This document shows, one piece after another, positions 1 through 5,038 of a DNA stretch of 5,038 nucleotides. Position 1 is the stretch's first letter, and every line of letters starts with the position of its first letter. A program made the position numbers and the translations under genes. Source of the stretch: an uncultured Bacteroidota bacterium (GTDB lineage: Bacteria > Bacteroidota > Bacteroidia > Chitinophagales > Chitinophagaceae); the NCBI GenBank assembly GCA_946479055.1, contig CAMLEX010000432.1, forward strand, positions 1-5,038. Direction: 5' to 3'. The notes below the pieces were generated by a model that ran no database searches, had not been told where the DNA came from, and was given only the letters and a program-made list of their open reading frames with translations.

Positions 1-1
1 A

Positions 2-2431
2 AATAAATTGGTTGTCCCTGATCTTAGTCAATTGCAAACCGGTTTTACATTAGGTGGCGCATTGAAAAAAAATAAACTATTTTATTTTCTGAGTTTTGAA
101 ACAGAACAGCGCAAGGATGAAGCATCCAGCTATGTAGCAAAAAACAGTGGCAATGCTAACAACACAAATACATCCCGTGTGCTTGAATCGGACCTACAAA
201 CGGTAAGCGATATACTAAGAACGAAGTTTGGGTATGACACAGGCCCTTACCAGGGCTTTACACATGATCAAACCAATTATAAATGGTTGGCAAAATTAGA
301 TTGGAACATAAGCGAAGTTCATAAATTATCCTTTACATATAACGGGTTGGATGCAAAAAAAGATAAACCAGCACACCCCAGTGCTATCTTTCGCAGGGGC
401 CCGGATTATGCAACCATGCAATTCAGAAATTCAGGCTATGAGATCACCAATAAACTCAACTCTTTTGGCGCCGAGTTGAAATCAAACTTTGGCGGTAATG
501 CAGCCAATAAATTAAGAGTGGTGTACTCTATTTTCCGGGACAGCCGCAATCCATTCTCCGCACCTTTTCCCGTACTTAATCTTTTTAAGAGTGGCACCAT
601 GTATATAGTGGCGGGGGAAGAACCATTCTCAATTAATAACGTGCTTGATCAGGATGCATTTCAAATCACCAATGATTTCAATCTTTATAAAAAGAATCAT
701 AGCCTGACATTCGGTGCTTCTTTTGAGTCGTTTAAATTTGGCAACTCATTTAACCTGTTTGGTTATGGACAAAGTAGTGTTTTACCATTACAACTTTCCG
801 ATTTCCTGGCAAAAGCTCCAAATGACGAACCGGTAGTGCCTACATTTAGCGGCCCGGTGCGTTTATCAGAGGCACAAGCAGGTGCCCAGGCCGCTGCTGC
901 TGCCGGGCAATGGTCCTGGTATTATTTAACAGTAGGGCAACTTTCAGCTTATGCGCAGGATGAGTGGCAGGTAAGTGACAAATTCCGTCTGACCTATGGT
1001 TTGCGCATGGATATACCTGTTTATTTCAAAGACAAATGTAAAATAGTACCGCCTGGAGGACCTGCAAGCTCTCCAACTATTCAAAATAACGATCCTTTGG
1101 TGTTGTTTGATAAGGATGGCCGGCCTGTTACCAATGGTGCAGGCAAAGATCTTGACAATACAAAATTGCCAACCAAAAAACCTCTTTTCTCTCCCCGTGT
1201 GGGTTTTAACTGGGATGTAATGGGCAATAAAACAGTGCAGATCCGTGGTGGTTCGGGTTTATTTACCGGTCGTTTTCCGTTTGTATGGTTAGGCAATCAA
1301 ATTGGCAATCCTTATAGCAGTTTTTACTGCGTAACAGATAAAGATTTTCAATGGCCGCAGGTATGGCGTTCTAATATAGGAACCGATATCAAAATTCCTT
1401 TTGGGACTATTTTTACCGTTGATGTTGCCTATACCAAAGATGTAAATGCGATGATGGTGCGTAATTATAATTTAGGAACACCTACAGGTGTTTTAAATAG
1501 TGGAACAGGCGATAAAAGAAGTATTTACAAAATAACTGATAAAGGTTCTGATCCTATACCCAATTTCTTTAATACTAATGCCTATATATTTACCAATACA
1601 AATGTTGGCTACCAGTTCAATATTTCATTTCAGGCCCAGCAAACATTTCCAAAAGGCTTGTTTGCAATGGCAGCATATAATTTCAACATAGCTAAGGATG
1701 CCAGTTCTGTTTCTGCAGAAATTTCAAGTGATGCTTTTGATCGAAACCCCATCCTGAATAATGCCAATGCTGCAATTGAATCCCATTCATTATACGGAAA
1801 TAAACACCGTTTTTTTATAGCAGGTTCTAAGAAGTTTGCTTATGGAGCGGGTAAATGGGGAACAACAATTTCATTATTCAGTTCATGGACTTCAGGCAAT
1901 CGATTTGCCTATGTATATGGAGGAGATATTAATAATGATGGTACAAATTCCAATGATTTGCTGTATGTACCTACCAACGCCGAAATAGATGCAATGAATT
2001 TTGTTGATTTGGAGGACGTAAATGGTGTAACACAAACCCCGGCAACTCAACGTACCGCTCTTAAACAATTCATTGCCCAGGATGATTACCTTAGTAAAAG
2101 AAGAGGTCAACACACAGAAAAGTATGGAGCAGAATCGCCTTGGTATAGCCAGCTGGACCTTCGGATCTTACAGGATCTTTATATAAACCAAAAGAGCAGG
2201 CAAACATTACAATTCAGTGTTGATTTGATAAACTTCGGGAACCTGATTAGCAGCAAATGGGGTGTACGGGAATATGCTACCACATCTGGTTATTTTCAAC
2301 CTATAACCGTTTCATATAACAATAATAGCCCGGCTTATACATTTGACCCTTCAATAAAAAGCACATTTGTAGCCAGCCCAGATCTTCCATCCCGCTGGCA
2401 ATTACAGCTTGGCCTTAGATATATTTTTTAA
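2..2431 (+). CDS. TonB-dependent receptor, Oar-like (carboxypeptidase-regulatory-like/plug/barrel family), 5'-truncated by window edge
   Basis: Outer-membrane beta-barrel transporter or adhesin-like protein of the TonB-dependent receptor superfamily; the substrate cannot be deduced. The frame is open to the left edge (codons AAT AAA TTG read straight in), so the TTG at 8 is not a real start. The signal peptide, carboxypeptidase-like regulatory domain and most of the plug are missing, probably 200 residues or more. Numbering residues from nt 8: the plug end/barrel start signature is LGGALKKNKLFYFLSFE (15-31). Barrel strands follow, including AYAQDEW (314-320) and GLRMDIP. A FSPRVGFNWD block with IRGGSGLFTGR comes next. 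A D-N-DG-ND loop typical of this family lies at 640-650. The C-terminus QLGLRYIF ends in Phe, the usual signal for barrel assembly. There are only two cysteines (344 and 441). No SusD-like gene follows; a terminator does, which fits an Oar-like receptor better than a SusC one. The family call is firm; the function is open. Confidence 0.93.
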   Translation, partial: NKLVVPDLSQLQTGFTLGGALKKNKLFYFLSFETEQRKDEASSYVAKNSGNANNTNTSRVLESDLQTVSDILRTKFGYDTGPYQGFTHDQTNYKWLAKLDWNISEVHKLSFTYNGLDAKKDKPAHPSAIFRRGPDYATMQFRNSGYEITNKLNSFGAELKSNFGGNAANKLRVVYSIFRDSRNPFSAPFPVLNLFKSGTMYIVAGEEPFSINNVLDQDAFQITNDFNLYKKNHSLTFGASFESFKFGNSFNLFGYGQSSVLPLQLSDFLAKAPNDEPVVPTFSGPVRLSEAQAGAQAAAAAGQWSWYYLTVGQLSAYAQDEWQVSDKFRLTYGLRMDIPVYFKDKCKIVPPGGPASSPTIQNNDPLVLFDKDGRPVTNGAGKDLDNTKLPTKKPLFSPRVGFNWDVMGNKTVQIRGGSGLFTGRFPFVWLGNQIGNPYSSFYCVTDKDFQWPQVWRSNIGTDIKIPFGTIFTVDVAYTKDVNAMMVRNYNLGTPTGVLNSGTGDKRSIYKITDKGSDPIPNFFNTNAYIFTNTNVGYQFNISFQAQQTFPKGLFAMAAYNFNIAKDASSVSAEISSDAFDRNPILNNANAAIESHSLYGNKHRFFIAGSKKFAYGAGKWGTTISLFSSWTSGNRFAYVYGGDINNDGTNSNDLLYVPTNAEIDAMNFVDLEDVNGVTQTPATQRTALKQFIAQDDYLSKRRGQHTEKYGAESPWYSQLDLRILQDLYINQKSRQTLQFSVDLINFGNLISSKWGVREYATTSGYFQPITVSYNNNSPAYTFDPSIKSTFVASPDLPSRWQLQLGLRYIF

Positions 2432-2453
2432 ACCCATTTCATTTTATGCTGCG

Positions 2454-2488
2454 ATCAAAGAACCCTGCTAAAAACAGGGTTTTTTGAT
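2454..2488 (+). terminator. Intrinsic terminator of the TonB-dependent receptor gene
   Basis: Fourteen base pairs (2454-2467 with 2475-2488), with a single G-U wobble at 2460/2482 and a 7-nt A-rich loop. The GC core AACCCTG/CAGGGTT is followed by a run of six T (2480-2485) that lies within the outer stem. It starts 22 nt after the receptor stop codon and separates that gene from the downstream module. Confidence 0.9.
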
Positions 2489-2523
2489 TTAATAAGGTCA
2501 ACGGTAACTCAACCCTTCGCATT

Positions 2524-2551
2524 TCACCGATCCTATCCTTTCACTCACCGA
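2524..2551 (+). promoter_or_regulatory. Direct repeat TCACCGA x2 at 21-bp spacing, candidate LytTR-type operator
   Basis: Seven identical bases, TCACCGA, occur at 2524-2530 and 2545-2551, exactly 21 bp start to start, so both copies face the same side of the helix. LytTR-domain response regulators (AgrA, AlgR, BtsR/YehT, YpdB) are known to bind two direct repeats at about this period, and the published BtsR motif also begins with ACC(G/A). The pair lies 78 nt upstream of the LiaF-like start codon, and the module encodes a LytS-type kinase, the usual partner of LytTR regulators. The repeat is seen directly; the operator role is inferred. A short 7-bp match could also arise by chance. Confidence 0.4.
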
Positions 2552-2579
2552 CTTTCAGTTCGGTATTGCCCATTGCCTG

Positions 2580-2610
2580 TTGTCAATTGTACTTTGCTGC
2601 TATAGTTTTA
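2580..2610 (+). promoter_or_regulatory. Possible Bacteroidota-type promoter of the LiaF-like gene
   Basis: A TTG at 2580-2582 and TAGTTTTA at 2603-2610 are separated by 20 nt. This resembles the -33 TTG / -7 TAnnTTTG pattern of Bacteroidota housekeeping promoters, with the final G replaced by A. Transcription would start near 2615, giving a very short leader before the ATG at 2630. No Shine-Dalgarno sequence is present; an A-rich stretch precedes the start, as is usual in this phylum. The match is partial and other TTG triplets lie nearby. Confidence 0.3.
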
Positions 2611-2629
2611 CTTAAAATTTGAACATAAC

Positions 2630-3415
2630 ATGAACGATTTCAGAAATTATAATGAAGAAAGAAGGAGCCGTTTGGAAAACAGGATGGAACGGCACGATGG
2701 GAAAGGTCATATCTGGACCGGTATCTTTTTATTAGCTATCGGCGGTATTGCCCTTGCCAGGAGTTTTGGTGTACCTGTCCCTGATTGGTTATTCAGCTGG
2801 CAGATGCTGCTGATCGCTATTGGTCTTTTTATCGGATTTAAAAAAGGCTTTCGTGATGGCGGTTGGTTTGTACCAATTATCATTGGTGGCGCCTTTTTAG
2901 CTAATGACTATATTTTAGAAGGCGATCTTCGCAGCCATATCTGGCCGTTGATACTTATTACCGTAGGAGCTCTTTTTATATTCCGCCCAAGGAATAGACA
3001 TTGCCGCGGCTTCAAAAAAAAAGATGGGCTACAATCAGAAACCATAACACCGGTAAGTGAAGAAAGCTATACACAGGATGATTTCATTGACAATGTCAAT
3101 ATTTTCAGCGGAACCAAGAAAGTGATTCTTTCTAAAAATTTTAAAGGTGGCGATATCGTCAATATTTTCGGTGGAAGTGAAATTGATCTGACGCAGGCTG
3201 ATATGACCACCCCTGCGATACTGGAAGTAACAGCGATCTTTGGTGGCGCTACACTGATAGTACCTTCCAACTGGGCGATAAAGTCAGAGGCTGTCACCAT
3301 ATTTGGTGGTATCGGCGATAAAAGAAAGATTGTCCCTTCAACCGAGTCACCAACTAAAACATTGGTATTAAAAGGAACGATGATATTCGGCGGCATGGAA
3401 ATAAAAAGTTATTAA
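2630..3415 (+). CDS. LiaF-like membrane protein (LiaI/LiaF-type transmembrane region plus C-terminal beta-repeat domain)
   Basis: A 261-residue inner-membrane protein. A charged N-terminal tail (1-25, rich in Arg/Glu) precedes four hydrophobic segments at about 27-43, 52-70, 78-93 and 102-119, matching the LiaI-LiaF-like transmembrane region (DUF5668 type). A basic linker (R119-K131) then leads to a soluble domain from about 150. That domain carries five evenly styled motifs: NIFSG (157), NIFGG (178), AIFGG (202), TIFGG (223) and MIFGG (251). This is the beta-helical repeat pattern of the LiaF C-terminal / cell-wall-active-antibiotics-response domain. In Bacillus, LiaF inhibits the LiaRS envelope-stress system. 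Here the gene precedes a DUF4288 gene and a LytS-type kinase, so a role in modulating that kinase is a reasonable inference but unproven. The ATG at 2630 is the first in-frame start and leaves the tail and first helix intact. The protein is full length for the family. Confidence 0.85.
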   Translation: MNDFRNYNEERRSRLENRMERHDGKGHIWTGIFLLAIGGIALARSFGVPVPDWLFSWQMLLIAIGLFIGFKKGFRDGGWFVPIIIGGAFLANDYILEGDLRSHIWPLILITVGALFIFRPRNRHCRGFKKKDGLQSETITPVSEESYTQDDFIDNVNIFSGTKKVILSKNFKGGDIVNIFGGSEIDLTQADMTTPAILEVTAIFGGATLIVPSNWAIKSEAVTIFGGIGDKRKIVPSTESPTKTLVLKGTMIFGGMEIKSY

Positions 3416-3416
3416 T

Positions 3417-3479
3417 CCGGTTGCTGGTTACTGCAAGAATCTTTCAGGTTTCGGAAACCAACTAGAAACTAGCAACCGG
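3417..3479. repeat. Long imperfect inverted repeat filling the spacer between the LiaF-like and DUF4288 genes
   Basis: The arms 3417-3429 (CCGGTTGCTGGTT) and 3467-3479 (AACTAGCAACCGG) pair over 13 bp with one G-U wobble. A small inner hairpin, GGTT/AACC, sits around 3447-3459. The right side also has AACTAG repeated at 3460 and 3467, and three GCAAC words at 3472, 3479 and 3490. It starts 2 nt after the LiaF-like stop codon. There is no T-run after the right arm, so a classical terminator is unlikely. It may act as an mRNA-stabilising or attenuating hairpin, or be a copy of a dispersed intergenic repeat. Confidence 0.6.
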
Positions 3480-3510
3480 CAACAAATAAGCAACTCTAAA
3501 ATCTACGATT

Positions 3511-3870
3511 ATGAACTGGTATCTCGCAAAAATGGTATTCCGTATTGTCTGTGGTGAAGGTGAACATACTCCACAGTTTGACGAACAGCTTCGCCTGGTG
3601 GCAGGCAATAGCAAAGAAGAAGCTTTCCGTAAAGCACAGGAGATGGGACAACAGGAAGAAGACACTTTTTACAATCGTAAAGAGCAATTAGTTCAATGGC
3701 AATTTATCAACATCAGTGAATTATATCGCCTAAGCGAATTAATTGATGGCGCTGAATTGTATTCCCGTATTGAAGAAAAAGATAATGCAGATGCTTATAT
3801 CTATACCATCAATCAAAAGGCCTCAACTATTGTTTGCAACGAAACAAACCAATTACTACAACTTACCTGA
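3511..3870 (+). CDS. DUF4288 family protein, small and soluble, function unknown
   Basis: A 119-residue cytoplasmic protein without a signal peptide or membrane segment. The N-terminus MNWYLAKMVFRIVCGEGEH followed by TPQFDEQLRL is the hallmark of the DUF4288 family. It continues with an acidic helical stretch (SKEEAFRKAQEMGQQEE, about 34-50), WQFINISELYRL and DGAELYSRIEE (about 79-89). The core ends near residue 95; the C-terminal tail is less typical. The family has no established activity to my knowledge. The start at 3511 is supported because the conserved motif begins at residue 2. The kinase gene begins 7 nt after its stop codon, so the two are almost certainly co-transcribed and may be translationally coupled. 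It follows the LiaF-like gene by 95 nt, with an inverted repeat between them. An accessory role in the sensor module is an inference from position only. Confidence 0.85.
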   Translation: MNWYLAKMVFRIVCGEGEHTPQFDEQLRLVAGNSKEEAFRKAQEMGQQEEDTFYNRKEQLVQWQFINISELYRLSELIDGAELYSRIEEKDNADAYIYTINQKASTIVCNETNQLLQLT

Positions 3871-3877
3871 CCTGCTA

Positions 3878-4924
3878 ATGCCAGCATCACCGTTTTCAGC
3901 CCGACGTTTTTTGATCACTTTCAGCATTGCCTGGTTCGTGCTCATGGCAGATCATGTCGTCTTGTTATATTGGTTCGATTTTCCATTAAACGCGGCTATT
4001 GTTGATAGTGTCATCAGTAATATTCCTTTGCTGGGCGTTTGCCTGCTAGTGATGAATACCGTACGCTATTATCTGCCGGGCAGGGAACAATACATGAATG
4101 TACTGGTGATGTGCATTGTACTGGGAATATTATGGCTGCTGTTCAGTAAATGGTTACTGGGGCTTGCATTGAACAGTTTCGAAGGCTTTGAAGAGTTCCT
4201 CCATCGTTCACTGATCATACGTTTCAGCATAGGCTTTTTAGTAGTAGGCATTGTTACCATGATGGGAATAAATTGGTATACATGGCAGGAACAGCAGAAA
4301 AACGAAGAACGGAAAACGGATGCGGAAAAATTGGCTAAAGAAGCAGAACTATTTAAACTACGCCAGCAATTACAACCCCATTTTTTATTTAATAGTTTAA
4401 ATTCCATCAATGCATTGATTGGCATACGCCCGGAAGAAGCAAGAAAAATGGTCCAGCAATTATCTGATTTTTTACGGGGTACTATAAAAAAAGAAGAAAC
4501 ACAATGGGTAAACCTGCTGGAAGAAATACAATATCTGCAATTGTATCTTGATATTGAAAAAGTTCGTTTTGGAAATCGGTTGGCAACAGTTATTGAAATA
4601 GAAGAAGCGACACAACAAATGAAGCTTCCGGCTTTATTATTACAACCTATTGTGGAAAATGCCATCAAGTTTGGCTTGTATGATACAACAGGAGAAACTA
4701 TTATTCGTTTGGAGACTTCCAAACAGGGCGGTGAGTTGATCATTAAAGTCAGCAATCCTTTTGATCCTGAAACCTCTTCACCCAAACAGGGAACAGGATT
4801 TGGATTAAAATCGGTACAGCGCAGGCTTTACCTGCTATTTGCAAGACATGATTTGCTTGTGACGGAAGCAAAAGAAAATATTTTTACAACGATAGTAAAA
4901 ATTCCGCAAATGCCTGGAGTCTGA
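3878..4924 (+). CDS. Sensor histidine kinase, LytS/YehU type (four-helix membrane sensor)
   Basis: A 348-residue inner-membrane kinase that would autophosphorylate and pass phosphate to a response regulator, usually of the LytTR class. Four hydrophobic segments lie at about 11-32, 41-60, 72-98 and 111-133, with no large extracytoplasmic domain. A charged, coiled-coil-like linker (134-160) leads to the His_kinase-type box LRQQLQPHFLFNSLNSINAL, with H168 as the predicted phosphorylated histidine. The ATPase part shows the N-box LLLQPIVENAIKFG (E260, N261) and the G-box GTGFGLKSVQRRL (from 305). VSNPFDPE replaces the classical Asp box, as is usual in Bacteroidota members. The ATG at 3878 is chosen because the 45 upstream in-frame codons overlap the DUF4288 gene and resemble no sensor domain. 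This start lies 7 nt after the preceding stop codon and yields a clean N-terminus. The stop codon lies inside a palindrome. No response regulator is seen within the remaining 114 nt. Confidence 0.93.
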   Translation: MPASPFSARRFLITFSIAWFVLMADHVVLLYWFDFPLNAAIVDSVISNIPLLGVCLLVMNTVRYYLPGREQYMNVLVMCIVLGILWLLFSKWLLGLALNSFEGFEEFLHRSLIIRFSIGFLVVGIVTMMGINWYTWQEQQKNEERKTDAEKLAKEAELFKLRQQLQPHFLFNSLNSINALIGIRPEEARKMVQQLSDFLRGTIKKEETQWVNLLEEIQYLQLYLDIEKVRFGNRLATVIEIEEATQQMKLPALLLQPIVENAIKFGLYDTTGETIIRLETSKQGGELIIKVSNPFDPETSSPKQGTGFGLKSVQRRLYLLFARHDLLVTEAKENIFTTIVKIPQMPGV

Positions 4925-4941
4925 CCTCGCCGTCTGACTCC
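4916..4941 (+). terminator. Imperfect palindrome overlapping the kinase stop codon, possible terminator or dispersed repeat
   Basis: GGAGTC (4916-4921) pairs with GACTCC (4936-4941). After one T-T mismatch, GAC (4923-4925) pairs with GTC (4932-4934), leaving a 6-nt loop. The same stretch can be read as a direct repeat of GTCTGAC at 4919 and 4932. The kinase stop TGA (4922-4924) sits in the left arm, so the last codons are part of the structure. Only TTT follows, then an A-rich tail, so termination would be weak at best. The palindrome is clear; the role is uncertain. Confidence 0.5.
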
Positions 4942-4965
4942 TTTAAAAATAAATAAATGAAATGA

Positions 4966-5018
4966 GCCATAAAATTTTCGAGGTAAATTATACCAACCAC
5001 CGATGAAAATTTTATGGC
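4966..5018. repeat. Perfect 14-bp inverted repeat with nested hairpin downstream of the kinase
   Basis: GCCATAAAATTTTC (4966-4979) is the exact reverse complement of 5005-5018, with a 25-nt spacer. Inside the spacer GGTA (4982-4985) pairs with TACC (4991-4994) over a 5-nt loop. No T-run follows the right arm. A 14-codon frame (ATG 4962 to TGA 5006) spans almost the whole structure. A second frame starting at ATG 5003 overlaps its stop by ATGA and stays open to the window edge, as does another from ATG 5014. None is long enough to identify. Possible roles are a leader structure controlling the next gene, a regulator-binding palindrome, or the end of a small mobile repeat. Confidence 0.6.
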
Positions 5019-5038
5019 GAATTCCATGTGGCAAAAAA

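Noticed and set aside
8..10. TTG as the start codon of the receptor
   Set aside because: The frame continues upstream to the window edge, and the family needs a signal peptide and plug ahead of this point.
2548..2563. Small hairpin CCGACT...AGTTCGG near the direct repeat
   Set aside because: It needs a bulge and a 3-nt loop, is weak, and its left arm is better explained as part of the direct repeat.
3067..3396. 109-codon minus-strand frame opposite the LiaF-like C-terminal domain
   Set aside because: It is antisense to the FGG repeat region, its pattern mirrors those repeats, and it has no independent support.
3743..3877. 45-codon N-terminal extension of the kinase frame overlapping the DUF4288 gene
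   Set aside because: It is the out-of-frame reading of the well-supported DUF4288 gene and resembles no sensor segment. The ATG at 3878 gives a natural start 7 nt after the preceding stop.
4069..4785. 238-codon open frame on the minus strand opposite the kinase
   Set aside because: It is Ser/Cys-rich, low-complexity and fully antisense to conserved kinase motifs. It is a shadow frame.
4751..4785. Loss of the classical Asp box (VSNPFDPE) in the kinase as a sign of inactivity
   Set aside because: This form is usual in LytS/YehU-type kinases of Bacteroidota. The His, N-box and G-box are intact.
4828..5034. 68-codon minus-strand frame across the downstream palindromes
   Set aside because: It overlaps the conserved end of the kinase and reads through the repeat structures; no domain is recognisable.

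Overview
This window looks like chromosomal DNA from a Bacteroidota bacterium, most likely of the Chitinophagaceae type. It is AT-rich and no gene start has a convincing Shine-Dalgarno sequence. It carries the barrel of an Oar-like TonB-dependent receptor and a LytS/YehU-type histidine kinase of the form common in that phylum. The taxonomic placement is an inference from protein style, not a database match. All supported genes lie on the + strand.

Layout: (1) 2-2431 is the C-terminal part of a large outer-membrane TonB-dependent receptor whose 5' end lies outside the window. A strong intrinsic terminator (2454-2488) closes it. (2) 2491-2629 is a control region with a TCACCGA direct repeat at exactly 21-bp spacing and a possible Bacteroidota-type promoter. 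(3) 2630-3415 encodes a membrane protein with a LiaF-like architecture: four transmembrane helices, then a cytoplasmic-type beta-repeat domain with five [IF]-FGG/FSG motifs. (4) 3416-3510 is a spacer filled by a long inverted repeat. (5) 3511-3870 encodes a small soluble DUF4288-family protein of unknown function. (6) 3878-4924 encodes a four-helix membrane histidine kinase of the LytS family, only 7 nt behind the DUF4288 gene. (7) 4916-5038 holds a palindrome overlapping the kinase stop codon and a perfect 14-bp inverted repeat with a nested hairpin. No complete gene follows within the window.

The last three genes read as a small envelope-sensing module: a LiaF-like membrane protein, a DUF4288 protein and a LytS-type sensor kinase. 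In Firmicutes, LiaF proteins restrain a two-component system that senses cell-envelope stress. A similar relation here is an inference from domain content and proximity. The cognate LytTR response regulator is not visible. However, the 21-bp direct repeat upstream of the LiaF-like gene has the spacing at which LytTR-family regulators bind, so it is a plausible operator for the module. The receptor gene is separated from the module by its terminator and is probably functionally unrelated.
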